Origin: Ischnura elegans | Taxonomy: Eukaryota > Arthropoda > Insecta > Odonata > Coenagrionidae | Reading direction: 5' to 3' | DNA length: 64,000 nt | Assembly (NCBI RefSeq): GCF_921293095.1 | Contig: NC_060246.1 | Span: forward strand, 114,184,941-114,248,940 | Shown here: positions 21,001 through 29,748 of the stretch, piece by piece | Numbering within the stretch: position 1 is the first letter of the stretch | How the letters are laid out: each line of letters begins with the position of its first letter | Position numbers and translations under genes: made by a program | Notes under the pieces: model-generated | What the model was told of the DNA's origin: nothing | Databases searched by the model: none | What the model saw: the letters and a program-made list of their open reading frames with translations, nothing else

Positions 21001-23699
21001 TTGTCACATCCTTGTACAACATATTTAATTTTTTATATATATTGTTGTCACCAATAAAACTAATTCTATCTTTCTGATGATATTCCTCCACCACAATTTT
21101 GACTTGCTCTTAACCATGCTTCTTGCATCATTTTTGGCCAATTTTTGATGCTAATGCCCACCTATCTGATATTAAGGTCTAGATCACCTTACATAAGTTT
21201 CCTTGCACCTTTGAAATAGATTTACATAAAAATTTCCATTCACTTATCAATAATTGCAACGACAAAAATTTTTCAACAACTTTTTTCAATATAATACCAC
21301 TGCACTGTGATGAAGACCCATTAACACATTCAATGGGGGCCTGATTTCCATGAAAGTCATCAGAATTGGCCAACAAAATTATTATTATTATAGTATTCTA
21401 CCGGTTAAGGTAGGTTTCCATGGAGTACTCAAGAAGTGATCTGGGAGCCTCCCTTTCCTTCCAGCACTGCCTTCTTTAATTCACAGTAAGGCCTACTCTC
21501 TTTCAATCTATCTAAAAATCCTATTCTTTTCCTTCCCCTCCCTCGTTCCCCTAACTTTCCCTCTACCCTCTAACGTAAGAAAGAAAAATTGAGAGAGGTT
21601 TTCTCGCCACAGCTTCCGTTCAAATACTGCTATTTACAAATGGCGCACACGGGTCGAAAGAGGGAAGCTTGCTGAAGGCCATGCACACAATCGGAAGACT
21701 CGGAAGTGGATATTAGCCACGTACAGAGGCGGAGAAAGGGCTCCCGGCCCAACCGGCAGATCATGTCGATTGACATGCTCGGTATCTCATCTTGGACGGA
21801 ACCACGTCAATTGATGTGTTCCCGTGCTGAATGTGTCAAGAGGTACCAAAAATTCCTAATAAGGACATGAAATGTGCATAGCAGACTTGCTAAAAAAAAG
21901 TTTAGCGGGGCCCATAAGGGAACTGTTTTGATGAATTTTAAAAGTCAGTAGCTTCATCATAAATATTAAAAAATGACTAGCATTACTTACAGTACAGACC
22001 CTGTATCAGCAAAAAAACAAATTTACGAGGGGATAATTTCCACTTTTCCCCTACACTGCATCCAGCACTGGTATTTTTTATGATAAAGTTATTGGCTCCA
22101 ATGATGATAAAGTTAAATGCTCCAATCAATATAGCAAGGTCATGCTATTTTGATCTTAAAACTCAAAAAATCCACGATTATCCCTGCATGCGAAGAGACA
22201 CCCAGTCACAAACAGCCAGTGACAACAGGTGGTCAAGGGATAAGCAGATGCTTTCAGATGATGTGCAGGAGCATTGATAAAGAAGATCAAATCAATGAGT
22301 ACAAGCACCTAGGAAATTGGAAAGTGACTTTCGATGCAGTAAATGAACAGCTTTGCCTGTATGATTGCATACATCAAGTAATGACATAGAAGATATGATT
22401 TTTAAAAAATATAAAAATACGAAACTTAGGCATCAATGGCCTCAGGATACACAGGGATGGATACCAACAAAAAATTGAACTGATTTAGTTTTTGAGCTAC
22501 TGATTCGTGTAACTATAAGCTGCTTCCGTGCATTTGCAATCGCATTTCACACCAACCATAGGGGATCGGACAAGAGCGATGTTAGCAGTGGCAAAGGAAT
22601 AAATTTACTAGACTAGTGCAAAAATTAAAAATTACTATCAGCACTTCCAATGACGAGCCTAAAGGATCATAATAGCAATTACGAATCATGCAAATGTGCA
22701 CAAAAAACGTATGAACACTTTATTTCTTGAATGGAATAATCAATTGGAATAAGTAAATGTACGCACGAGAATGCCTCTATTACACTACGATAGGATACTC
22801 ACTGCATGCAAAAGCAGTTAATCAGACGAATCAATATGAAATTCTACAGCATATCTCGACAATTTCAGCCCAAAATTCTCCATAACTGATAGACTGGGAT
22901 CTGAAAATTTACTTCACCGCTGAGTCATGATTCCAACACAAGTAGTACTTCAATTCCTGCAGTAGATCTGACACCTTTTGGTACACCCGACAATTTGTCC
23001 TACGGCGTATAGCTGAGTGTTCCCTATCCTTACTTAATCTCACTATACTTTCATGTTTACGTCTCAGTGGTACATATTCTAAGGGACTTTAGATCTAGTA
23101 GCATAAATCATCTAAAGAACGTCAAAATACTCGCATTAGGCCGGTACATGTAATGGTATTTACTTCCAATAAGGATTAAATGCCTATCACATATAAACAT
23201 CCCTAAAAGATAAGGGTAACCTATTCCAATTTAGCATTGATTATAGCAATTGATAGATAATGCTTTCTTGGAGACATTTGAGATAGTTATATTAACTTTT
23301 AACGACTAACATAACACCTACGCCAAAGAAAATCTACAATGGCTTCGAAATAATAGCCAAATCATTTTGAAATCTCATTCATTTACGATGGATCGGTACA
23401 AGATAATACTCACAGTTTTTCTACTCTCTTCTCCTCCAACATGACTTTTCTTTCCTCAAGGGCATTTTGGATTTTTTTCGTCTCCAGCCAGGAATTGGTG
23501 GAACGGAATTTCTTGGGCGACTTCTCCGAAAGAGAGTCGCTCCCATTGTCAATGATATTTCTCGGTGACAGCGACCTAATTAGAAATTTTAAGTATTAGC
23601 ATAACATTAGCCTTGAGCGAGTCTCAAAAAAGAAATGACACCTCTCTTGTGGGCGCTTCAACTTGGTGATAACACTTACCTCGGTAATGACAAGGTCAT
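1..23699 (-). CDS. Tsen54: tRNA-splicing endonuclease subunit Sen54 (split gene, 3' end beyond window)
   Basis: Sen54 is a structural subunit of the nuclear tRNA-splicing endonuclease, which cuts introns out of pre-tRNA together with Sen2, Sen34 and Sen15. The exons I join are 23680-23699, 23414-23575, 16517-16664, 6496-8602 and 1-92. Phases match at every junction and give 843 codons without a stop. Residues about 30-165 show the Sen54 N-terminal fold: an NSWLETKKIQ stretch, VEKL followed by GEW, GRHWAVMG, then DPEEALFLLEA running into IYFNGLPMSLQQAYSILL and HLTRFGYKVRRH. These are family hallmarks. The human protein is about 526 residues, so this one is much longer because of a low-complexity middle. 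The C-terminal domain and stop lie left of position 1. The next gene upstream on the same strand is kuz, 8.8 kb away; I see no functional link. The start codon was chosen because a 20-nt exon reads MTLSLP and splices in phase. Confidence 0.9.
219..270 (+). repeat. Direct repeat, copy 1
   Basis: A segment starting GCTGAGAAGCACCT and ending with TAGGCAGAAGTCCATGACAT recurs with few changes at 1067-1121. The function is unknown. Confidence 0.7.
406..680. mobile_element. hAT-type MITE with perfect 8-bp TSD
   Basis: Non-coding 275-bp element with ends CAAGGGCGTAGCCAG and (right end, reversed) CAAGGGCATACCAGG. It is flanked by ATACTTGC at 398-405 and 681-688. Runs of G near the left end and C near the right end resemble the other CAGNGGCGTA MITEs in this window. 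Confidence 0.85.
1067..1121 (+). repeat. Direct repeat, copy 2
   Basis: Second copy of the segment at 219-270, same orientation, about 850 bp apart. The two flank the hAT MITE at 406-680, but no larger element could be closed around them. Confidence 0.7.
1830..2050. repeat. LINE 3'-end-like fragment
   Basis: CAATCCTATGATTGGTTTGA followed by a C/T-rich stretch. A related run (CATCCCAGGATTGGTTTGAG) occurs at about 8765. From memory this pattern is common in arthropod LINE 3' regions; no coding part is visible. Confidence 0.35.
2580..4360. other. GC- and CpG-rich stretch inside Tsen54 intron
   Basis: Clearly richer in G, C and CG dinucleotides than the surrounding intron, especially about 3640-4370. 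Only short open frames are present (for example 110 codons on minus at 2988-3320, unrecognised). It could be a promoter or unmethylated island of an unseen transcript, or part of an older mobile element. Confidence 0.35.
4385..4580 (-). repeat. tRNA-derived SINE-like unit
   Basis: On the minus strand the head reads GGGTTGGTGTGGTCGC (A-box-like), then GGGTTCAAAGTCC (B-box-like), followed by a body with GATGGGACGTTTAGCC. This layout is that of a pol III SINE. No poly(A) tail or target duplication was resolved. Confidence 0.5.
6496..8602 (-). CDS. Tsen54: Tsen54 exon 4 (giant low-complexity exon)
   Basis: This 2107-base exon encodes residues 111-812. It opens with NTMEIYFNGLPMSLQQAY and HLTRFGYKVRRH, which complete the conserved Sen54 N-terminal module. 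It then has acidic and Ser-rich stretches with two short hydrophobic-acidic motifs, IIVLSDDES (residues about 391-399) and SLIELIDISEDD (about 417-428). After these come a FWGVLGRIPTL patch and a long Ser/Gln/Tyr/Asn-rich part with a His run and an Arg/Gly-rich end near PWQRRSGRRHYNRG. The acceptor is TTTTCAG before 8602 and the donor is CTAG followed by GTGAGT; the stop seen a few codons later is intronic. Vertebrate TSEN54 also has a variable linker here, but a much shorter one. Confidence 0.88.
7649..7762 (-). other. Tsen54: Two SUMO-interaction-like motifs in Tsen54
   Basis: The translated exon carries IIVLSDDES and, 25 residues later, SLIELIDISEDD. Each is a short aliphatic run followed by Ser and acidic residues, the usual layout of a SUMO-interacting motif. 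The assignment rests on pattern only. Confidence 0.45.
8745..8930. repeat. LINE 3'-end-like fragment
   Basis: Contains CATCCCAGGATTGGTTTGAG, related to the segment at about 1850. Pyrimidine-rich downstream. Fragment only. Confidence 0.3.
8936..10514. mobile_element. Non-autonomous DNA transposon with long inverted ends
   Basis: Perfect 14-bp ends AATAGGGTTGTTCA at 8936-8949 and inverted at 10501-10514. A further inverted match lies about 140-200 bp inside: CGCCAAAAA, CCATCTTGAA and CAAGCCTGTA occur in the same order at about 9080-9140 and, reversed, at 10317-10382. The likely target is TA. No transposase is visible in the middle. The superfamily is not assigned. Confidence 0.7.
10524..10800. 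mobile_element. Degenerate hAT-type MITE
   Basis: The right end reversed reads CAGTGGCACAGCGAGTGGGG followed by a G-rich stretch and CTCAGAGAAATA, shared with the MITEs at 33974 and 53688. The left end is diverged and only approximately placed; no clean target duplication. Confidence 0.5.
10830..12060 (-). pseudogene. Decayed LINE reverse transcriptase
   Basis: Minus-strand conceptual reading in several frames gives LINE ORF2 motifs in the correct order: RQGCVLSPIIFNAYI (here broken by shifts), a degraded ADD box before IAVIAETDNDLKK, then KEFSYLRSQITNNGQNKIEI, VNRIAQAKKAFYEKKDLL and EVRKQFIRSYMW. Numerous stops and frameshifts make it non-functional. The upstream part (11740-12060) is less certain. 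The same family ends the window at 63412-64000. Confidence 0.8.
13797..15140 (+). pseudogene. Decayed pogo/Tigger-type DDE transposase
   Basis: Frame-shifted plus-strand reading. An N-terminal helix-turn-helix part (KKLRIISDAEKLGN, ESCIRD) is followed by GWLKRFF-like and LPDAYENKLQDLQRYIIQLR. Next comes the catalytic core start IGNADQTPVYFEMSS with VMLTIVADGKKLPPYV, later IIPGG.TTMLQPL and KKIPQDLVVKSFKKCCIS. These are hallmarks of the pogo-like, CENP-B/Jerky-related transposases. Many stops and an internal duplication plus hairpin (14517-14642) show it is dead. The putative 5' end of the element, GTATTTACTTGTAG near 13232, resembles pogo-type termini but I could not pair it with a 3' terminus. 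Confidence 0.85.
14573..14642. repeat. Perfect 33-bp hairpin inside the dead transposase
   Basis: Arms 14573-14605 and 14610-14642 are exact reverse complements (core CACTCTTACTATTAAACCGA) around the loop TAAA. Part of the left arm is also a direct copy of 14526-14546. A template-switch event during replication would explain both. Confidence 0.9.
16517..16664 (-). CDS. Tsen54: Tsen54 exon 3
   Basis: Acceptor CCAG before 16664, donor GTAAGT after 16517. Encodes residues 62-110 with QGEWIPSAHV, GRHWAVMGHT and DPEEALFLLEA, the most diagnostic part of the Sen54 N-terminal domain. Confidence 0.92.
17140..17191 (-). mobile_element. piggyBac-like MITE terminus
   Basis: Reversed, it reads TTAACACATTCAATG, then GGCCCGATTTT and GTCGTCAAAATCGGCC. 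The left end of the element at 21321 has the same TTAACACATTCAATG followed by GGGCCTGATTT and GTCATCAGAATTGGCC. TTAA is the piggyBac target. The other end of this copy was not found. Confidence 0.6.
17952..18229. repeat. Internal tandem repeat unit 1
   Basis: About 280-bp unit starting ACTCATGCAGCGGTTGAC; the next 283 bp repeat it in the same orientation with roughly 80 to 85 % identity by eye. It includes TTCGAAG and GATCCCTGCGCGAGCTG blocks conserved in both. Confidence 0.85.
18230..18512. repeat. Internal tandem repeat unit 2
   Basis: Second copy, starting ACTCACACAGCAGTTGAC. It shares GATCCCTGCGCGAGCTG, the GAAGAGGAAAGC block and the TATCCCACGG end with unit 1. Confidence 0.85.
19400..20520 (+). 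pseudogene. Decayed member of an uncharacterised multicopy arthropod gene family
   Basis: Frame-shifted plus-strand reading gives, in order: GPYFITQEDLNDLVSNLNSS, RLKGWKLMDPNAKISMYRSR, LLIPSKVILKAALLHNGNEL, PGSKYVLF with LVDP, LLPHLHIK, CNMNFKIHLLNSH. I recognise this order of motifs from a protein family found in many copies across arthropod genomes and usually annotated as hypothetical. Its function is not known to me. Stops in several places rule out a working protein. Confidence 0.7.
21321..21839. mobile_element. piggyBac-like MITE (TTAA ends)
   Basis: Left end TTAACACATTCAATGGGG. The right end reversed reads TTGACACATTCAGCACGG, a one-base variant of TTAACACATTCA. About 520 bp, non-coding. 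A C/T-rich segment starting near 21390 looks inserted or unrelated. Confidence 0.55.
23414..23575 (-). CDS. Tsen54: Tsen54 exon 2
   Basis: Acceptor ATTAG before 23575 and donor GTGAGT after 23414. Encodes residues 7-61, including SPKKFRSTNSWLETKK and a charged helix ending in KRVEKL, which corresponds to the QRVERL segment of vertebrate TSEN54. The phase is 2 on entry and 2 on exit, and the next exon supplies the missing base. Confidence 0.85.
23680..23699 (-). CDS. Tsen54: Tsen54 exon 1 (start codon exon)
   Basis: ATG at 23699-23697 followed by six codons (MTLSLP) and two bases of an Arg codon, then a strong donor GTAAGTG. It joins in phase to the next exon across an intron of about 100 bp. 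The frame stays open upstream of the ATG, so an extra 5' exon or an earlier start cannot be excluded. Confidence 0.6.
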
Positions 23700-25602
23700 T
23701 GTAGATAAAATAGAGAGTAGCTTGCAAAAAAAATTAAATCTTTCAATACTTGTCACACTGAGTTTTCCCGGCAAACCATGATCAACTTCTGATACCTACA
23801 CCGCCATAAACTATTACACTATCCCAAGGAAACAAATGCGTGTTATGCGCACCACGCGCAGCGATCTATCGAAGACTTCGGCCTTACCAACACACAATGT
23901 AATAAAATTACAAGGAAAAGAATGCAACTGAATTATTCAGCTAAATTAGATTAGATGAAATAGAATACTGATTAGAGGAAAAAATCACTCCGAATTGACA
24001 TTCTGAAAAACGAATCACCTGTCAATGAAACGATTTCATTTGAGGGAAGTGGTGAAAGTAGTACAAATGTTTGTTGTCACGACCGTTCTCAGCGCGAAGT
24101 TCAAAAGAGGAGAGAAGATGGAGAATCCGGTGCTAGCGAATCCTCAAAGATTTCTCAAATAGAGATGATATGCCTTAAAATTCTTATGTTAATGCCGCTG
24201 GCCAATAGTTCGGCTTTTGTTTCAAAGCCAAAAAGTGCCACGATCCGAAATATTGGCTTTGATGTAGGTAATTGTTAGAATTAATTATTAAGTGGCAAAT
24301 AAACTCTCGAATAAAAAATCTAGATGAATTATACAATTAAAAATTAATGTAATAAGAGTAAAATTTTTAAAACAGCGTCTTGATTTACCAAAAAATGACA
24401 TAACAGAATTTTTTTCTGGAATATATATCATATTTAATTTAAATACCTTTCGCATTTCTCCCCACTCCAAATAGGTGGCACTAAGACGGTTAATGTATGT
24501 GCCATTATGAACAGTTTTATATATTTTAGTCCTTATTATTCTCATGTATCAAATACACTGGATAAGGAGTCACATGGAGGTGGCTATGGAGGTAGAGAGG
24601 GTGCATTGTTTACTCTACCTCAAAATGAGAATAGAATCATCTGCTTGCAATATAAATATTTCATTGAGTACATCATTAAGAAAACTAATACATAAATATC
24701 TTCTTCAGCAAAGGGCTGCTGGGCTACCTTGGAAAGCTCTATTGCCGGATGATGGTTTGCCGGAACAATAGACAGCTACATATAGATGCCCACCATGCTA
24801 CTGAGAGGAATATTTAAGTTTTTTCCTCATGCTCATCCCTCTTCACATTTAAGAATGCTCAGATTGTTTGTTTTGGGTGCAGCCACGGCCATCTTTAAAG
24901 ACGGCCGTGGTGCATCATTGGGTCCCCATTTAGTGGGAGATTCAATTATAGTGTGTATTTCCAATTCAAATTCATTGCTTGTGTATATGGCCTGAGGAAG
25001 CATTGGATGTGTGTGTTAACAGAAGTGTTTGTGCCAGCTGGTTCATGTCCATGTCCTCCAACTTTGCTTAAAGTACAACATTGTGGGCTAAAGCAAGTCA
25101 ACAAAATTCGAATAGAGAGTTAATTATTTTATTTACCATATACCATGGCGAAAGCACTATTAATGCACATAACTAATGAGGAGGATGTGCATATTGTCAT
25201 TCTCTCTAATGCAATATTTTATTTCACCAGATCAACAAACAATGTATGAAGGTAATTGGAGAAAATATGGAAGCCACTAATTGCCTATCAGAAGTCGCAT
25301 TAAACTTGAAATGCATTGCATACAAACAAAGTGCAGAGGAAAGTGGTAAACTCTGTGAGCGAAACGGAGCATAGTTATTCCCATGCTCACGCCCCCTCCT
25401 ATCAATGCCTTTGCACATTGGAACAACACTTGCTGTTGAAATTCCTGAAGTTGACGATTGAAAAGTGCATGAAGGGCATGTATAAGCTGCAGATAGGAGA
25501 ATGACTGAGTATTAGAATATCTTCTTAATTTAACATAATGTCAGCAACAAAATATCTTTTCTTGAGATACAGTCATACATACTCCAGAGATATGAAAAGT
25601 GC

Positions 25603-26069
25603 CTACCCAGTGAGAAATGGGTGGTGGAATCCACGTTGAGTGGTGGATATTGAGTGGTTGGACCCACGTGGAATCCACGTTGATTTCAAGTGGATTTGTG
25701 GTGATTATCATAAAATGTTAAACAGAATTTCTAATTTGTGGAACTTAACTCTCTGGTGACATTGCGTCATTTATCATCCTGAAACCACGCTAGTTATGTG
25801 AAAATGTATCGCACATTCTATTTTTATATAATTCGTGGAAAGGCAGCAATGAGAGCACATGAAAAATCGTAGACACATATATAGAAGGTTTAGATATAGA
25901 GTGGTTGAGGTTTTAATGGTTTTAGGACAGCACCAACTGCTGTTTTAATTTTTCCACCAAATTTCCACGTGTGTTCCGCGTTGATTCCACGACCAAAAAC
26001 ACGTGGTATCCACGTTAATTCTCCACGTGGGTTCCACGTGGATTCCACCACCCATTTCTCACTGGGTAG
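25603..26069. mobile_element. Foldback MITE rich in CCACGTGG
   Basis: Perfect 34-bp inverted ends beginning CTACCCAGTGAGAAATGG and continuing into GGTGGAATCCACGT. Both subterminal regions repeat GTTCCACGTGG/ATCCACGTTGA units. Interior AT-rich, non-coding. 467 bp in all; no clear target duplication. Confidence 0.85.
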
Positions 26070-27582
26070 AATAAGCGGCTGGGCCTCAACCAAACCGTTC
26101 AACAAGGATGCTAAAAGAATTCTGCATAGCCAGTTCCTCAGAAGCCAAATTCTAACAGAGGTTTTAAGAAGATGGCATTTGCATTAACACTTGCTGCTAA
26201 TTCTCATGTTTAGTTATGCATGTACCCAACACACATGCTTTTCTACTATCACCATGGGGCAAGTACATATTCCTTGCGCATGCACCACCTTTGTAGGGCT
26301 GCTCGGATTACTGAACATCGAGAACCACGTTTATAACTTTTTTACATCATAAGATGGCATTGTCTTGCATATGTATATATGTAAACAGTTTTAATAGAAC
26401 TTTCTTAAACTTTGAATTTGACTGAATTATTTTTTTACTGCGATAAAATCAAAGGTAGCTCAAGATATCTTTTGCACCCGAGTTTTTTCAGTATCCACCA
26501 CTGAATATCACTGGTAATATACTTATGTTTCTGCACATTATTTTATAAACATTATCAGGAATTCAACTTCAAAATGAATTTAAAAAACATGAACAACTAC
26601 CCTAATAATTATTTTTTTTTTCAAAAAATGACAGAAATCTTATTAGTGTCCCAGTCACATTAGTATCCAAGTAAACTGCATTACTAAGTTCTGAAAATTC
26701 AAATTTTTATGAGGGTTGGTATAATACTGTCCTGACTGGCTGAGCTCCTTCCCCCAGAACCAGAAACCCTTACCCTCCTTTGGATACATCTACTTACCCA
26801 GAACTTACTTTTGAATGTGTCTCGAAACAAAGACTTGTTTTATTATACTAGACTTAAAAGTAAGTGTTCTTTTATCATTACTACTTTTTCATACATACGT
26901 GAATAGAATAGCACTGAAGTTCAATACTGTGCACTAATTGTAAGTGAATATTTGTTTTTGTATGCATATATGTTTCAACTCCATCCAAGTTCTTGATTCC
27001 TCCCCAAAATTTATCTCCACGGCACTGCATCCATGCATCCTTCCTTTGGACAGCTCTGGTTCTGTCAGCCATTTCTGAATCATACACTAAACTTCATGGA
27101 TAAAATTTATAAATCATGATTCTTGGACACTGCCCAAGGAGGAAGAAAAGTCAAAATGACATCACTTTGACCTCAAAATGACCCACGAAAAGTCACTATT
27201 CAGTCATAACCGTGAAGGTGACTTTTTGCGGGTCATTTTGATGTCAAAGTGACGTCATTTTGACTTTGAATTCATTTGTAGATGTTTTCATTAAAAGTGA
27301 GAGCATATAAAAAAATTATCAAATATTGTCTACGATACTCGCTCTCCCTGCATTCCAACCTGAAGATTGGTTCGGAAAGGTGAGGGGAGAGCTCACCCCT
27401 GACACTTATTCACACAACCGCGCATGCGAATATCACACCATAAGGAAGGGGGCCAGTTCCTTTCCATGGGCTAGTTCTACAGATAATTATTAATTTTGGG
27501 AAGCCCAAAGCTTCACCCCAGGTTTGAACTCCTGGGACCCATCTCCCAATAGCCAATGGCTACATCCAATAGGCCGCTAACT

Positions 27583-27682
27583 CAGTGGCATAGCCAGGTT
27601 TTAGGTCTAAATTTAAAAGCCTTAAAATTCTCCCCTCCTTCCTTTCCCCTATTGATACCCCAAGACGTGATTGCGCCACTTG
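27583..27682. mobile_element. Truncated hAT-type MITE
   Basis: Starts CAGTGGCATAGCCAGG and ends GATTGCGCCACTTG, both like CAGTGGCG termini, but only about 100 bp long. It lacks a target duplication. Confidence 0.45.
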
Positions 27683-27684
27683 CC

Positions 27685-28625
27685 CAGGGCGATATGTATC
27701 GTGAAATATCGCGATAATTAATTATATCGGGAATACGAATTCGAGTTTCGTACATTATCGAAAAATCATTGTCCGATAAAAAGGGCCCAATAAAAGTATT
27801 GGGACTGATAGAATATCGGAACCGATAAAATATCACGATATATCGTCCAATAAAAATATCGGCAGCGATACATTAACTGAGCCATTAAAAATATCGGAAT
27901 CGTTAAAAATAGTCTTCCGATAAAATACTACGGAACTACTATTATAAGGTAGAAATATCCTTTCGATAAAATATAAAGATATATCATCCGATAAAAAATA
28001 TTGGGCCTAATAAAAATCGCCATTTGATAAAATACTACGCTTGATAATCCGATAAAAAATCGCCACTGCTATAATATCGCGAAATATCATCCAATAAAAA
28101 TTGCTGCTCGAATAAAATATCACGATTTATTGTCTTATAAAAGCCGCAGCCGCGATAAAACATCGTGATTTATCACCCGATCGCGTCGTCGCGCGCGATA
28201 AATTATCATGTTTTGGCATCGGGAAATTAGTTTGGGAAAATGTTTATGGCTGGAATATGTATAGGGTTGGCCTTCGTTTATGCTAGACCATAAATCGGTG
28301 CGTTAAAAATTACTAATGTATGGTATATCGCGATATTAAATAGGAGGTATTTTTTCATCGAATTTTATAACGTGATATATTTTATCTGAAGGCAAATTTT
28401 TATCGGGCTGGAGATTTTTTTATGAAATGATACATCGTGGTATTTTATCGGTAGGCGATTTTTACGGGCCCTGATATTTGTATCGTCCGATACAAATATT
28501 GGTTTAGGATATCGTCATATTTTAATGGATATCGGATAATATTTATGATGATTTTTTTGTTCTCGATATTTTTATCGATTTTCGTCCGAGATTTAATGAC
28601 GATATATGATAATTGTTCCTTAAAA
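27685..28625. repeat. CGATA/TATCG array with opposite halves
   Basis: Starts CAGGGCGATATGTATCGTG. The first half repeats units such as CCGATAAAAATATCG about every 35-45 bp. After about 28310 the orientation reverses to TTTTATCG units. This is the layout of a foldback or hAT-like element with long subterminal repeats. The right terminus is not identifiable. Confidence 0.7.
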
Positions 28626-28989
28626 ATGGTCTATTATTCGCTTTTACCGCAAGAAAGTCCCCGGGAACGAACCTATTTCACCAAAATATTTCGAAGGAAA
28701 TCCGTGACGCGCCATTTCTAAACTAGAATGCGCCGCGGTTTTTTTAAATAACTCATCGTCGCTGATTGCTGCATTTGCGTAAGAAATAATTAAGCTTCTC
28801 CTCGTTTTCAATAATATTTTCGGTGAGAGCCCGTGCGTACATCACTACGGGAATAATAGCCAATAATAAATATCCGTCTTCATTTCAAATCAACAATGGA
28901 GCGTTCGTTATCTGCCATTTCTTGATTTATTTACGTTTGTTTTTACGAACGAGACAAGAGATTGCAATCATACAGGAGAGGAAAAGGAA

Positions 28990-29660
28990 ATGAAAATTTG
29001 CTTTATACTAATCCAGAAGATGGGATGTTTGAAGCAGCTAATATGCCAAAAGTTCTCTGAATGACGAGAAGGATTTAAACAACTTTGAAGAGCTCCTGAA
29101 AACCTCATCTCTCTTCAAATCATTTGTGAGTAAATTGACTGTTATCTGTTCTACATCATCCATCAAATTAACCCTTCTATTTTCCCTTCTTGAGCCATAT
29201 GAAAAAGTTAAAATTTATTTTGGTTTCCTTTCTCACAGGTTTAACATCTTAGACAAATTGCAGTTGATCATACTGATGGAGTTTTCAGCCCATGCGACCA
29301 GATATATGTGTACAAATGAATTTGCTCGCTGCATCAATTGGGATGGAGAGCTTGGAAAAATTATGTTCAACAACCCCTACATCAATACCTTAAGGCTTTA
29401 TGCAGTTAGTATCAATTTTTCTATTTAATGTATCTTCAAAATTAGAAACTTTCACCTTCTTGATGTTATTTTTTCCTTTGTTTGCAGTCCCACGATGGAA
29501 GAATTTCCCTGAGAATAAAGTAATGAAAACGAAGGCAAAGATTCAGCGGTGGTTCAAGACAATTGCTTAAGCAACTAGAGGCAACTGAAGGGAAAGGAAA
29601 TGCAACAGAATCAACTGAAATGGCCAATGTAGATGATTTTTCTCGATTTGTATTTGAAGA
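28990..29660 (+). pseudogene. Damaged intron-containing gene inside the inverted-repeat element
   Basis: Three exon-like blocks. About 28995-29125 reads NPEDGMFEAANMPKVL, then after a 1-base frame break NDEKDLNNFEELLKTSSLFK, and ends at the donor GTGAGT. Block 29239-29404 starts after TCTCACAG and reads FNILDKLQLIILMEFS...ARCINWDGELGK. Block 29488 onward starts after TTTGCAG and reads VPRWKNFPENKVMKTKAKIQ in the frame that needs one extra base. The NWDGxxGK pattern with flanking hydrophobics recalls the DUF4806 type of domain found in insects, but this is weak. Broken by at least two frame problems. Confidence 0.5.
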
Positions 29661-29742
29661 GGGAGAAAAGGAACATTAAAAGGAAAATTAAAAACAAATC
29701 CTGAGGAATTTCTTCTTGTAAAATCTATCTGTTTTTTGTTGC

Positions 29743-29748
29743 AATAAA
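29743..29748 (+). terminator. Poly(A) signal AATAAA for the damaged gene
   Basis: AATAAA about 60 bp after the last readable codons, followed by a second CTAATAAAGG. It is placed as expected for the transcript whose exons end near 29660. Confidence 0.45.

Larger units (their letters stand above)
16665..23413 (-). other. Tsen54 intron 2
   Basis: 6.7 kb intron holding a piggyBac-like MITE end (17140-17191), a 1.66-kb hAT-like element, a decayed conserved arthropod gene (19400-20520) and another TTAA MITE (21321-21839). Stretches 16665-17130, 20530-21320 and 21840-23410 show nothing recognisable; 20923-20958 has a short tandem run of ACTCCCAGCAGGTATTA. Confidence 0.7.
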
